Below are positions 6,618 to 15,954 of a stretch of DNA of 64,000 nucleotides, piece by piece; positions within the stretch are counted from its first letter, which is position 1, and each line of letters opens with the position of its first letter. Location: the NCBI GenBank assembly GCA_037446555.1, contig JBBIIK010000018.1, positions 6,240 through 70,239 on the forward strand, in the 5' to 3' direction. Both the position numbers and the translations under genes were made by a program. The notes under the pieces were generated by a model. It worked only from the letters and a program-made list of their open reading frames with translations, ran no database searches and was not told the origin of the DNA. The DNA is from JANWVO01 sp037446555 (GTDB lineage: Bacteria; Acidobacteriota; Terriglobia; Bryobacterales; Bryobacteraceae).

Positions 6618-8048
6618 ATGGTGATCGAACAGCTGGATCCCGTCCGCCACCGCATTCCGAAAGGCGCGCGCCACGGGATGCGGACCGACGTGGTGTTCTA
6701 TGCGAGCGGCCCGATTCTGGCGCAGGTGCAGAAGGACCGCGCGCTGGAGCAGGCGATGAATGTCGCCTGCCTCCCCGGGATCGTGGGCCCCTCGCTGGCC
6801 ATGCCGGACATCCATCAGGGCTACGGCTTTCCGATCGGCGGTGTGGCGGCGATGGACTGGGACAGCGGCGTCGTGAGCCCGGGCGGGGTGGGCTACGACA
6901 TCAACTGCGGTGTCCGGCTCATCCGCACAAACCTTGAGAAGGACGAGGTGCGGACGAGGCTGAAGGAGATCGTCGGCCAGGTGTTCCGCGACGTGCCGTG
7001 CGGCGTGGGGGGCAAGGGGCATCTGGACATCACGGAGAAGCAGTTGAACCAGGTGCTGGAGCGCGGGGCGGAGTGGATGGTGGAGCAAGGCTACGGGGAG
7101 CCGTCCGACATCGAGCACTGCGAGGAGCGGGGGCGGCTGAAGGGCGCGGACCCGGGCAAGGTGAGCGCACGGGCCAAGGAGCGCGGGCGGCCGCAGATCG
7201 GGACGCTTGGCAGCGGTAACCATTTTCTGGAGATCCAGTTCGTGCAACGCGTGCATGAGGAAGAAGCGGCGCGGTGTTACGGGCTGGAAGAGGGGCAGGT
7301 GGTGGTGCTGATCCATAGCGGGTCGCGCGGGCTGGGGCATCAGGTTTGCACCGACTTCCTGGCGCAGATGGGCGCGGCGATGAAGAAATACGGCATCACG
7401 CTGCCGGACCGGCAATTGGCCTGCGTGCCGATCCAGAGCCCGGAGGGGCAGGCGTATCTCAAGGCGATGCGCGCGGCGGCCAACTTCGCCTGGGCCAACC
7501 GGCAGGCGATGCTTCACTTCGTCCGCGGATCATTCCAGAAGGTCTTCGGCAAGCACGTGCGGCTGGGCCTGGTCTATGACGTCTGCCACAACATTGCGAA
7601 GCGGGAGCGGTACGAATACGGCGGGCGGACGGTGGATGTGCTGGTGCACCGGAAGGGGGCGACGCGGGCGTTCCCGCCGCATCATCCGGAGATCCCGCCC
7701 GATTACCGCATGGTGGGGCAGCCGGTGCTGATCCCGGGGAGCATGGGGACGGCGTCCTGGGTGCTGGCGGGCAACGAGGGCGCGATGCGGGAGAGCTTCG
7801 GCAGCGTGTGCCATGGCGCGGGGCGGCTGCTGAGCCGTCATGCCGCCAAGCACGGGCGCGATGCGCGCGCCGTGCAACGGGAGCTGGAGGAGCGCGGCAT
7901 CCTGGTGCGCAGCGAGACGAGGGACGGGATCATTGAAGAGGTGCCTGAGGCATACAAGGACGTCGATGAAGTGATCGATGTGGTGCACGAAGCCGGGCTG
8001 GCGCGGAAGGTGGCGCGGCTTCGCCCGATGGGCGTGATCAAGGGCTGA
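6618..8048 (+). CDS. rtcB: RtcB RNA-splicing ligase
   Basis: RtcB joins RNA 3'-phosphate or 2',3'-cyclic phosphate to 5'-OH ends with GTP and Mn2+. This protein has 476 residues from ATG 6618; the frame is open slightly further upstream inside archease. Key sites are visible: GGVGYDINCGVR with the metal-binding Cys at residue 97, GSGNHFLE, HSGSRGLGHQ, and CHGAGRLLSR. The His of that last motif corresponds to the guanylylated histidine. All metal and GMP sites appear intact. The partner archease gene is directly upstream. Confidence 0.96.
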   Translation: MVIEQLDPVRHRIPKGARHGMRTDVVFYASGPILAQVQKDRALEQAMNVACLPGIVGPSLAMPDIHQGYGFPIGGVAAMDWDSGVVSPGGVGYDINCGVRLIRTNLEKDEVRTRLKEIVGQVFRDVPCGVGGKGHLDITEKQLNQVLERGAEWMVEQGYGEPSDIEHCEERGRLKGADPGKVSARAKERGRPQIGTLGSGNHFLEIQFVQRVHEEEAARCYGLEEGQVVVLIHSGSRGLGHQVCTDFLAQMGAAMKKYGITLPDRQLACVPIQSPEGQAYLKAMRAAANFAWANRQAMLHFVRGSFQKVFGKHVRLGLVYDVCHNIAKRERYEYGGRTVDVLVHRKGATRAFPPHHPEIPPDYRMVGQPVLIPGSMGTASWVLAGNEGAMRESFGSVCHGAGRLLSRHAAKHGRDARAVQRELEERGILVRSETRDGIIEEVPEAYKDVDEVIDVVHEAGLARKVARLRPMGVIKG

Positions 8049-8085
8049 CGCGGGCGCGGAGGAAACGGCTAGACTGGATCTCGCC

Positions 8086-8562
8086 ATGATCGAAGTGCGC
8101 CGGGCGCTCCCGGACGAAGCGCCTGTTCTGATGAAACTGATCCTGGGACTGGCCGAGTATGAGAAGCTCGAGCCGCCCGACGCGGACGCGCAGGAGCGCC
8201 TGAAGCGGGACATTTTCGGGGAGAAACCGAGGCTGGAGGCGTGGCTGGCGTATGCAGACGGCCAAGCCGTCGGCTACGCGCTGATGCTCGAAACATATTC
8301 CAGCTTTCTTGCTTTGCCGACGCTCTACCTGGAAGACATCTTCGTCAAGCCGGAATATCGCGGGCGCGGCGCGGGCGCGGCGCTGTTCCGGCGCATGGTG
8401 GAGGAGGCCGAGCGGCGCGGCTGCGGCCGCATGGAGTGGGTGGTGCTCGACTGGAACCGCCCGGCTCTCGAGTTTTACGAGCGGTTCGGTGCCGCCCGGC
8501 TGAAAGAGTGGATCACCATGCGGCTGACGCGTGCGGACTTTGGACGAATTCTGAAACAATAG
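8086..8562 (+). CDS. GNAT-family N-acetyltransferase
   Basis: This 158-residue acetyltransferase resembles the diamine (spermidine/spermine) N-acetyltransferase subgroup. The acetyl-CoA loop is YRGRGAGAALFRR. The segment LYLEDIFVKPEYRG is the usual strand preceding it, and VLDWNRPALEFYERFGA is the family C-terminal motif. It acts in the cytoplasm on a small amine or amino compound, probably not determinable from sequence. It stands 37 bases after rtcB and six bases before the next gene. Confidence 0.9.
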   Translation: MIEVRRALPDEAPVLMKLILGLAEYEKLEPPDADAQERLKRDIFGEKPRLEAWLAYADGQAVGYALMLETYSSFLALPTLYLEDIFVKPEYRGRGAGAALFRRMVEEAERRGCGRMEWVVLDWNRPALEFYERFGAARLKEWITMRLTRADFGRILKQ

Positions 8563-8568
8563 GCGTGC

Positions 8569-9357
8569 ATGCGGCGGCCGACAGTCTTGTGGATTCTGGC
8601 GTTCCTGATCACAGTGGCTTCCGCTGTTTATCAGCGGCTGACGGGCCCCACCCACCCGAGGCGCGGCAAAGCCGAGCTTGCGGGGCAGGAGTTCCGCTAC
8701 CGCCTGCCGCGAAGCATGGCTGGGGGCGATGCGGTAGTGCGCGTGCCGGCTGTCTCCGCCGAGACGAAGGGCACGCTGGCATGGAAGCGCTTCAAGACCA
8801 GGGATGAGTGGAGCTACGCGGAGATGGCGCGCGAGGGCGGCGAGCTTGTGGGGCGGCTTCCAAAGCAGCCGCCGGCAGGCAAGCTGGCCTACCGCGTGAT
8901 CTTGCAGGATGGCGTGGAACGCGTGACGCTGGGGGGTGAGCCGGTAGTGATCCGGTTCCGCGGGGAGGTGCCGCTCCTGGCGCTGGTGCTGCACGTGATC
9001 GCCATGTTCGGGGCGATGCTGGCAGGGACGCGAGTTGGCCTGGAGTTTTTCAGCGCGAAGCCAAACTACGGGCGGCTGGTCCTGTGGACGCTGGCGCTGT
9101 TGACCGTGGGCGGGCTGTTGCTCGGGCCGGTGGTGCAGAAGTACGCCTTCGGCGCGTACTGGACGGGCTGGCCGTTTGGCACGGATCTGACAGACAACAA
9201 GACGGCCGTGGCGTGGCTGGGGTGGGTCGTGGCATGGCTGCGGCTGCGGCGGGCGCCGGAGCGCGCCGGAGCGTGGGTGCTGGGCGCGGCTGTGGTGATG
9301 CTGGTTGTCTTCGCGATTCCTCACAGCCTGCTGGGCAGCGAGCTGAAGTACGAGTGA
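8569..9357 (+). CDS. Membrane protein of unknown function
   Basis: I do not assign a family. The 262-residue protein has an N-terminal hydrophobic anchor (VLWILAFLITVASAVY), then about 125 residues that look extracytoplasmic and beta-rich. At least three further membrane spans follow (LLALVLHVIAMFGAML, LVLWTLALLTVGGLLLG and WVLGAAVVMLVVFAI). The middle region contains KRFKTRDEWSYAEM and a later TGWPFGTDLTDNK loop between helices. It directly follows the GNAT gene and may share its transcript. It is convergent with the next gene. Confidence 0.75.
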   Translation: MRRPTVLWILAFLITVASAVYQRLTGPTHPRRGKAELAGQEFRYRLPRSMAGGDAVVRVPAVSAETKGTLAWKRFKTRDEWSYAEMAREGGELVGRLPKQPPAGKLAYRVILQDGVERVTLGGEPVVIRFRGEVPLLALVLHVIAMFGAMLAGTRVGLEFFSAKPNYGRLVLWTLALLTVGGLLLGPVVQKYAFGAYWTGWPFGTDLTDNKTAVAWLGWVVAWLRLRRAPERAGAWVLGAAVVMLVVFAIPHSLLGSELKYE

Positions 9358-9376
9358 GGGAGGCGGGCTACCGGGT

Positions 9377-10495
9377 TCAGAGCAGCCGCCAGAGGGATTC
9401 GGCGGGCTGGCGGAGTTTGAAATCCCGGAAGCGGCGGCAAGGGTAATAGAGAAGCGCCACGCCGAGCAGCCAGCAGGGATACAACAGCCATTGCGGCGCG
9501 GGATCGTGGCGGAAGGCAGTCATCGACAGCGCGCCGAACACATAGAAGTGGGCCACATAGAAGAAGAGCGGCGCCTGTCCGTAAACGCTCAGCGCGCGCA
9601 CCGGCGCGGGCAGGCGGCGTTGCGCCTGCTCAAGAAGGAAAACCAGGAGCAGATCGAGCCCCAGCATGAGAGAGGCGAAGGCGAGGCTGGGCGGGTACTT
9701 GACAACGGTGAGCCAGGCGATCCACGTGCCGCCCTCTGCAATGCGGAAATTGCCAAAGCCGCCGGCGGCGCGAATCGCGGCGAACAAAAGGATCAGGGCG
9801 AGTCCGGCGGGCAGGGCGGCGCGGACGGTTCGCACGGCATCCTGGCGCAACAGGCGCCCGAAGCCAACGCCCAAGGCGCAGATGCCAAACCACGGCGCCA
9901 ACGGATACCCGCTGGCGACAAGAGCCGATTGTCCCGGCGCAATCAGCAACAGGGCAAGGCTATGTCCCGCCGCCCCGGCGCTCATCCGCGGCAACAGCAC
10001 ATTGGGCGCGAGCAGGCACGCCGCGCCAAGCAGGAACCACCAGCGCGTGGCGAGTCCCGAAAGGGCGCCGGCGAGGATCATGCTGAGCCCGAGGCAGACG
10101 AGGACGCCGAGCACGACGGGCGACAGCGGCATCGCCCCTGGACCCGCGTTCTGCATCAGAGTCATGGGCGCCACTTCGAAGGCATAGCTGATGGCGATCA
10201 ACGCGGCGCCGCGCAGAAGGAAGAAGCGGCGCACGCGCGCCGGGTTCCAGCCCTGCGCCCGGCGCGACGATTCCAGCAGCGCCATCCCGGCGCCCATGAG
10301 AAGGAAGAAGCCCGGGGCGCAGAGATGCGTGAGCCAGCGGGTGAAGAACCACGAGGCGCTGCCATAAGCGGGCAGCGGCTGGTTCCACATCTCGAACGGA
10401 TGCACGCGCGCGAGCAGCAGCGACGCGTGATCGAGCGCCATCAGCACCATGATGAGCCCGCGCAAGGCATCCAACGCGGGCAAACGGCGGCTCAT
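9377..10495 (-). CDS. DUF1624/heparan-glucosaminide-acetyltransferase-like membrane protein
   Basis: This multi-pass membrane protein of 372 residues opens with RRLPALDALRGLIMVLMALDHAS, the hallmark of the DUF1624 group within the acyltransferase-3-like superfamily. LTHLCAPGFFLLMGAGMAL is the second conserved segment. About ten hydrophobic spans follow. Relatives include heparan-alpha-glucosaminide N-acetyltransferase, which moves an acetyl group across a membrane, but the bacterial substrate is unknown. The ATG at 10495 overlaps the stop of the upstream peptidase gene as ATGA, so the two are translationally coupled. The frame is open further upstream, but that is inside the peptidase gene. 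Confidence 0.87.
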   Translation of the reverse strand: MSRRLPALDALRGLIMVLMALDHASLLLARVHPFEMWNQPLPAYGSASWFFTRWLTHLCAPGFFLLMGAGMALLESSRRAQGWNPARVRRFFLLRGAALIAISYAFEVAPMTLMQNAGPGAMPLSPVVLGVLVCLGLSMILAGALSGLATRWWFLLGAACLLAPNVLLPRMSAGAAGHSLALLLIAPGQSALVASGYPLAPWFGICALGVGFGRLLRQDAVRTVRAALPAGLALILLFAAIRAAGGFGNFRIAEGGTWIAWLTVVKYPPSLAFASLMLGLDLLLVFLLEQAQRRLPAPVRALSVYGQAPLFFYVAHFYVFGALSMTAFRHDPAPQWLLYPCWLLGVALLYYPCRRFRDFKLRQPAESLWRLL

Positions 10496-12060
10496 GGCTT
10501 CTTCACAGTCGGATAGGCGATGCCGAGCTGCTCCAGGTAGGTCGCGTAGCGCGAGGGATCGTAGTAGAACTTTCGCATCTGCGGGCGGAAGCGCTCCATG
10601 CGTTCGCGGTTGAGATCGATGGGCGGCTTCTGGTCCGGCGGAACGAGGGACTTCCACTTGGTCTCTTTGGTCTGTTCGGCGAAGTACTGCTTCGCCGCGG
10701 CGAGCAGATCGGGCTTCAGCAAAAGATCCAGCGCGGTCATCGCGTGCGCCTTGGCGCCGGCGGTCGAGCCCTTGTGGGCGATGGGCGTCGCCATGGCGAT
10801 GCCGCTGGACCAGTGATGCCCGATCATTCCGGGGATGTTGCCGGGATAGCGCAGCACCACAGTAGGCACGTTCCAGCCGACTTCGGCGATGTCATCGGAG
10901 CCGTAGCTGCGGCGGGAGGGATCGGGCGGGCGCAGCTCGGCGGGTTCCGTGCGGAGCCCCTCCTCCTTGAGGCCCAGCTCGCGCTGCGCCGCGCGCGCCA
11001 AAGCCTGATCGGCCTCCGACCACTGCGGCATTCCCACGGCGCGGATGTTCGCGTACAGGGCTTCTGCAAGCGGCTTGTTGAAGTGGCCGGGCCAGGCGGC
11101 GCCGAGGGTGCGCTCGTTCATTTCGGTGTCGGTCATCATCGCCGCGGCGCGCGCAATGCGGGTGCCGATTTCGTGCAGTTCGTTGATCCTCTGGTAGTCC
11201 CATTCGCGGAAGTAGTACCAGACCTTCGCCACAGGCGGCACGACGTTGGGCTGATCGCCGCCCTGCGTGATGACGTAGTGCGAACGGTGTTCCGGGCGGA
11301 GGTGTTCGCGGCGGTAATTCCAGCCGATATTCATCAGCTCCACGGCATCCAGGGCGCTGCGGCCGGCCCACGGGGAGCCTGCCGAGTGGGCGCTGCGGCC
11401 GCGGAAGGTGTATTCGACGCTCACGAGCCCGGTGCCGACGGGGCCAAAGCTGGTCCCGAAATCGGAAGCGATGTGGGAGCTGAGCATCACGTCGAGATCG
11501 CGGAACAGGCCCGCGTTGACCATGTAAGTGCGGCTGCCGATCAGCTCTTCGGCCACGCCCGGGTAGACACGCAGGGTGCCGCGGATCCCATGCCGCCGCA
11601 TCAGCTCCTGTACGACGAGGGCGGCGGTGACGTTGACGGCCTGGCCCGCGTTGTGCCCTTCCCCGTGGCCGGGGCCGCCATCCACCATCGGCTGATGCCA
11701 CGGGATGCCTGGCGTCTGGGAAGTCTCCGGCAGCCCGTCTATATCGGCCATGAAGCCGATCGCGGGCGCGCCCTGTCCCCATTCGGCGACCCACGACGTG
11801 GGCATGCCGGCGATCCCGCGGGTGACGCGGAAGCCGTGCTTTTCAAGGATCGACGTGACGTAGTTCGAGGTTTCGAACTCCTGGTAGCCGAGCTCCCCGA
11901 AGGCGTAGATCGAGTCGACGATCTCCTGCGTGAGCTTGCGGCGGCCGTCGATCATTTCCGCGGCCGCCTGTTTGAGCGGCCCGATTTCAGGCGCCTGCGC
12001 GCCGCCGGCCGCCGCGGCGGCGGCCGTACCCAGAAACGTCCTGCGCAACATACGTAACAT
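10492..12060 (-). CDS. Exported M20-family amidohydrolase (AbgB-like)
   Basis: This 522-residue M20/M28-type metallopeptidase resembles the B subunit of p-aminobenzoyl-glutamate hydrolase. A twin-arginine signal (RRTFLGTAAAAAAGG) sends it out of the cytoplasm. Metal-site motifs are visible: FMADIDGLPE, the GPGHGEGHNAG cluster (His-rich), and GVAEELIGSR with the catalytic Glu. RSAHSAGSPWAGRSALDAVE belongs to the dimerisation domain and SYGSDDIAEVGW to the C-terminal catalytic part. It probably removes an amino-acid or acyl group from an amide. Its stop overlaps the start of the DUF1624 membrane protein. Confidence 0.88.
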   Translation of the reverse strand: MLRMLRRTFLGTAAAAAAGGAQAPEIGPLKQAAAEMIDGRRKLTQEIVDSIYAFGELGYQEFETSNYVTSILEKHGFRVTRGIAGMPTSWVAEWGQGAPAIGFMADIDGLPETSQTPGIPWHQPMVDGGPGHGEGHNAGQAVNVTAALVVQELMRRHGIRGTLRVYPGVAEELIGSRTYMVNAGLFRDLDVMLSSHIASDFGTSFGPVGTGLVSVEYTFRGRSAHSAGSPWAGRSALDAVELMNIGWNYRREHLRPEHRSHYVITQGGDQPNVVPPVAKVWYYFREWDYQRINELHEIGTRIARAAAMMTDTEMNERTLGAAWPGHFNKPLAEALYANIRAVGMPQWSEADQALARAAQRELGLKEEGLRTEPAELRPPDPSRRSYGSDDIAEVGWNVPTVVLRYPGNIPGMIGHHWSSGIAMATPIAHKGSTAGAKAHAMTALDLLLKPDLLAAAKQYFAEQTKETKWKSLVPPDQKPPIDLNRERMERFRPQMRKFYYDPSRYATYLEQLGIAYPTVKKP

Positions 12061-12152
12061 CGTATTCGAGCGGGATACGCGCTGGAAAGCCGCAGGATGC
12101 GGAACCTTTCGGCCGTCAGTGCGTATGTGTGAATGAACGGAGTACCGGACTC

Positions 12153-13361
12153 ATGTCGAACAATGGCAGGCGCAAATCGAAGAAGATCTGGATCTGGCTG
12201 GCGGTCCTCGTGGCTGTGCTCGCGGGCGCCGGGGTGGCCGTGCGGGCGGCGCTCAAGCCCGACAACAAGATCGACCCTTCGAAGCTGGCGAAGGTGGAGC
12301 AGGGCGACATCGCGCGCGTCGTCGTGGCGACGGGCAAGATCGAGCCGCGGGCCATTGTGGAGGTAAAGAGCAAGGCAAGCGGCATTGTGAAGAACATCTA
12401 CGTCAACTACGGCGACTCGGTGCGCGCCGGGCAGGTGCTGGCGGAACTCGACAAGGAGGAGCTCGAGGCGCGGGTGCGCGAAGCGCGGGCGAATTTGCAG
12501 GCTGCGCAGGCGATGGAAGAGAGCGCCGCGGCGGCGCTGGAGCGGAACAAGGTGGAAGCGGAGGGTCCCGATCTGCCGTTCCTGAAGTCGGCGATGGAGC
12601 GGGCGCAACGCATGCACGAGGAAAAACTCGCCGCCAAGAACACTGTGGAAGAGGCGGAAAAGGCCTATCAGCTGGCGCTGAACCGGCAGAGCGCGGCAAT
12701 CCGGGCTCTGGCGGTGAGCCGCGCCGAGATCACCCGTGCGAAAGCGCAGGTGGCGCAGGCGAAGGCGGTGCTCGAGCGGGCGGAAGAGGATCTGCGGAAC
12801 TCGACGATCGTGAGCCCGATTGACGGGCTGGTACTGTCGCGCGACGTTGAGGTGGGCAATGCCGTCAGTTCCATCCTGGTGCTGGGCTCGCAGGCGAAGC
12901 CGCTGTTCCTGCTGGGCGATGTGAGCGACGTGTTTGTGCGCGGCAAGGTGGATCAGGCCGACATTGGAAAGGTGTACCTGGGCCAGCCGGCGCGGATCGT
13001 GGTGGAGAGCTTTCGGGACCGCAAGTTTGAGGGCCAGGTGTACCGGATCTCTCCCTATGGCGTGGAAAAGGACAACGTCACCACCTTCGAGGTGCAGGTG
13101 TCGATCCACAACCCCGGCCGGGAGCTGAAGGCCAACATGAGCGCCAACGCCGAGATCATCCTGGAGGAGCGGAAGAACGTGCTGCTGGTGCCCGAAGCCG
13201 CGGTCGTGTACGACAAGGACCGCAAGCCGAGCGTGGAGTTGCCGGATCCAGCGCAGGAGAAGGGGCGGAAGAAAGTGGCGGTGCGGTTGGGGATCTCCAA
13301 CGGGATCAAGACGGAGCTGCTGGGCGGGCTGGAAGAGGGCGCGCAAGTGATCCTGCAATAG
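12153..13361 (+). CDS. Efflux periplasmic adaptor (MacA/HlyD-like)
   Basis: This membrane-fusion protein has about 402 residues, with an N-terminal anchor (KIWIWLAVLVAVLAGAGVAV). A lipoyl-like half follows (VVATGKIEPRAIVEVKSKASG), then a long alpha-helical hairpin about residues 95-205. The second lipoyl half (TIVSPIDGLVLSRDVEVGN) and a beta-barrel domain complete it. It would link an inner-membrane MacB-type transporter to an outer-membrane channel. The ATG at 12153 is chosen because it lies at the basic lead-in before the membrane segment; an in-frame start at 12129 exists. Two permease genes follow directly, but there is no ATPase gene. Confidence 0.9.
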   Translation: MSNNGRRKSKKIWIWLAVLVAVLAGAGVAVRAALKPDNKIDPSKLAKVEQGDIARVVVATGKIEPRAIVEVKSKASGIVKNIYVNYGDSVRAGQVLAELDKEELEARVREARANLQAAQAMEESAAAALERNKVEAEGPDLPFLKSAMERAQRMHEEKLAAKNTVEEAEKAYQLALNRQSAAIRALAVSRAEITRAKAQVAQAKAVLERAEEDLRNSTIVSPIDGLVLSRDVEVGNAVSSILVLGSQAKPLFLLGDVSDVFVRGKVDQADIGKVYLGQPARIVVESFRDRKFEGQVYRISPYGVEKDNVTTFEVQVSIHNPGRELKANMSANAEIILEERKNVLLVPEAAVVYDKDRKPSVELPDPAQEKGRKKVAVRLGISNGIKTELLGGLEEGAQVILQ

Positions 13362-13377
13362 GGAGGCGGGCAGCGTC

Positions 13378-14637
13378 TTGAGCTTCCGCGATCTGGCCCG
13401 GGACACGGTAGAGACGCTGCTGGCGCACAAGCTGCGCGCAGGGCTGACGATGTTCGGCCTGGTGTGGGGCATCGTCTCGATCGTGCTGATGACGGCCGCC
13501 GGCGACGGGTTCCGCGAGGGGCAGCGTCAGGTGGCGGCGAATTTCGGCGAAAACATCTTCATCGTGTTCCCCGGGCGGACGTCGATGCAGGCTGGCGGGG
13601 AGCGTGCCGGACGCCGAATGATGTGGTCGGTGCGGGACCATGAACTGCTGCGGCCCGATGCGCCGTCCTGCGAGTACATCCTGCCGGAGCTGACGCGGGG
13701 CGCTGTGGCGGTGCGGAGCGACTATAACGCAGCCTCGCTGATGATCAGCGGCAGCCAGCCGCCGTACCAGCGGCTGCGGGCGCTCCCGGTCGCCGAGGGG
13801 CGGTTCTTCTCCTGGGAAGACGAGGCGCAGGGGCGGCGCGTGGCGTTCCTGGGCTCGGATGCCGCCAAGCAACTCTTCGGGACCCGCCCGGCTGTGGGGC
13901 AGCCGGTGACAATCGCCGGGCTGCCTTACCGCGTGATCGGGGTGATGCGGTTCAAGGACCAGGACTCGAGCTACGACGGGCGGGACGTGAACAAGATTTT
14001 CGTGCCCTTCTCGGCAATGGTGCGGGACCTGCCGCAGCCGCCGCCCTGGCCGCCGCATACAGTGGATCAACTGATCGTGAAGGCGCGAACGCTGGACCAG
14101 CACGAAGCCTGTGTGGCGGAGGTCCGGCGAGGGCTCGGGCGCTTGCACCGCTTCGATCCGGAGGACACGATGGCGGCGGCGATCTGGGACACGGTGCGCG
14201 AATCCCGCGCCTTCAAGACGATGACCGACGGCATGAAGTACTTTCTGGGCGCAATGGGAGTGGTGACGCTGCTGCTGGGCGGGATCGGCACGATGAACGT
14301 GATGCTCGTGGCGGTGCGCGAGCGGACGCGGGAGATCGGGCTGCGGATGTCGGTGGGAGCGACGCGGCGCCAGATCCAGATGATGTTCTTTCTGGAAACG
14401 GCTCTGATCGTCTTTTCGAGCGGGGCGCTGGGAATGGGCTTCGCGCTGGCGGTGTGCCACTGGGTGAACCAGCTGCCGATGCCGCAGTATTTCGCCGGGC
14501 TGCTGCCGTCCTGGGAAGTGGGCGCGGCATGCGTGGGGCTGCTGGGGCTGGTGGCTTTTCTTTCGGCGCTGTACCCGGCTTCGCGAGCGGCGCGCATCGA
14601 CCCGATCCAGGCGCTGCACTTCGAGGCGGGAGGCTGA
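13378..14637 (+). CDS. MacB/FtsX-type ABC transporter permease (first)
   Basis: This 419-residue permease has one N-terminal membrane helix (LTMFGLVWGIVSIVLMTAA), a large periplasmic MacB-type domain and three C-terminal helices of the FtsX domain. ERTREIGLRMSVGATRRQI is the classical coupling-helix segment. It lacks an ATP-binding domain, so it needs a separate ATPase. The start is a TTG at 13378, 16 bases after the adaptor stop. The periplasmic domain contains FPGRTSMQAGGERAGRR, almost the same as in the next gene, marking the two as paralogues. Confidence 0.9.
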   Translation: MSFRDLARDTVETLLAHKLRAGLTMFGLVWGIVSIVLMTAAGDGFREGQRQVAANFGENIFIVFPGRTSMQAGGERAGRRMMWSVRDHELLRPDAPSCEYILPELTRGAVAVRSDYNAASLMISGSQPPYQRLRALPVAEGRFFSWEDEAQGRRVAFLGSDAAKQLFGTRPAVGQPVTIAGLPYRVIGVMRFKDQDSSYDGRDVNKIFVPFSAMVRDLPQPPPWPPHTVDQLIVKARTLDQHEACVAEVRRGLGRLHRFDPEDTMAAAIWDTVRESRAFKTMTDGMKYFLGAMGVVTLLLGGIGTMNVMLVAVRERTREIGLRMSVGATRRQIQMMFFLETALIVFSSGALGMGFALAVCHWVNQLPMPQYFAGLLPSWEVGAACVGLLGLVAFLSALYPASRAARIDPIQALHFEAGG

Positions 14638-14640
14638 GCG

Positions 14641-15903
14641 GTGACAGCGATGTTGCGGGAAATCGTCCTGCAAGCGTGGGACTCGTTGCGGCGCAATCCG
14701 ACGCGCAGCGTGCTGACGATGCTGGGCATTGTTTGGGGTATTGCGTCAGTGACCCTGCTGATGGCCTATGGCACCGGATTTCGCCTCTTGATGGTGGGGA
14801 TTTTCCAGAACTTTTCCCGGTCCGCGGTGATCGTATTTCCCGGCCAGACCAGCATGCAGGCGGGAGGCGAGCGGGCCGGACGGCGCATCCGTTTCGAACT
14901 GTCAGACCTGGAGGCGGCCCGGCAGGAATGCACGCTGGTGCGGCAGATTTGCCCGGAATCGATCCGGCGGGTGCCGGTCGCATACGGGGACCGGCTCGTG
15001 AGTCTGAATGTCCGCGGAGTTTGCCCGGAATACGGGGAAATCCGCAGTGAATTTCCGGCCGAAGGGCGGTGGCTCACCCATGACGACGCGGCGGACCGCC
15101 GCCGCGTGGTGTTCCTCGGAAACTGGGCCAAAGAGAAGCTGTTTTCCGGGCGGCCGGCTGTGGGAGAGACGGTGACCATCCAGGGCGTGCGCTTCACCGT
15201 GGTAGGCGTGATGGACAAGAAGCTGGCGTTCGGAAACTACTACGGGCCCGACGACCGCAGCGCCTTCATTCCATATGAGACGGCGGCAGAACTATGGGAC
15301 ACGCGCTATCCGACCAACGCCGTGGTGCAGCCGGTGGCGCCGGTCTACGAACAACAGGCGGAACGGCAAATCCGCGCCGCGCTGGCCAAACGGCTGCGGT
15401 TCGACCCGCGCGACGAACGCGCGTTGCAGACGTTCGGCACTTCGACGATCCGCCCGATCATCGACGGACTCACCATCGGGCTTCAGGCGCTGTTGCTGTT
15501 CATCGGCGGGCTGACGCTCGCCATCGGCGGCATCGGGCTGATGAACATCCTGCTGGTGAGCGTCACCGAGCGCACGCGGGAGATCGGGTTGCGGCGCGCG
15601 CTGGGTGCGCGCCGCTGGCACGTAGCGGCGCAGTTTCTGGCAGAGGCGCTGTTCCTCACACTCACCGGCGGCGCACTGGGCGTGCTGCTTTCCTACGGGA
15701 TCACCTGGATGTTGCCGCCGCTGCCGATGCTGAGCGGGCTGTTCGAGGACACAACAGGCAAAGGCGACCTCGTGTTACGCGTGCAGCCCGGGATTGTGCT
15801 GCTATCCGCCGCCGCGCTTCTGGTGGTGGGCGTGGCGAGCGGCATGGCGCCAGCGTTGCGCGCGGCGCGCCTGGATCCTGGCGAGGCTCTGCGCGTGGAG
15901 TAG
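14641..15903 (+). CDS. MacB/FtsX-type ABC transporter permease (second)
   Basis: This 420-residue paralogue of the preceding permease has the same topology. There is one N-terminal helix, a MacB-type periplasmic domain with FPGQTSMQAGGERAGRR, and three C-terminal helices. ERTREIGLRRALGARRWHV lies in the FtsX domain. The GTG start at 14641 lies three bases after the first permease stop, so the two are probably made in equal amounts and form a heterodimer. The cognate ATPase is not in this cluster. Confidence 0.9.
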   Translation: MTAMLREIVLQAWDSLRRNPTRSVLTMLGIVWGIASVTLLMAYGTGFRLLMVGIFQNFSRSAVIVFPGQTSMQAGGERAGRRIRFELSDLEAARQECTLVRQICPESIRRVPVAYGDRLVSLNVRGVCPEYGEIRSEFPAEGRWLTHDDAADRRRVVFLGNWAKEKLFSGRPAVGETVTIQGVRFTVVGVMDKKLAFGNYYGPDDRSAFIPYETAAELWDTRYPTNAVVQPVAPVYEQQAERQIRAALAKRLRFDPRDERALQTFGTSTIRPIIDGLTIGLQALLLFIGGLTLAIGGIGLMNILLVSVTERTREIGLRRALGARRWHVAAQFLAEALFLTLTGGALGVLLSYGITWMLPPLPMLSGLFEDTTGKGDLVLRVQPGIVLLSAAALLVVGVASGMAPALRAARLDPGEALRVE

Positions 15904-15954
15904 CGGGACAACCGCGCCATCGCGGCCCGGTTCCCGGTATGCTGTCTGTTTCCG

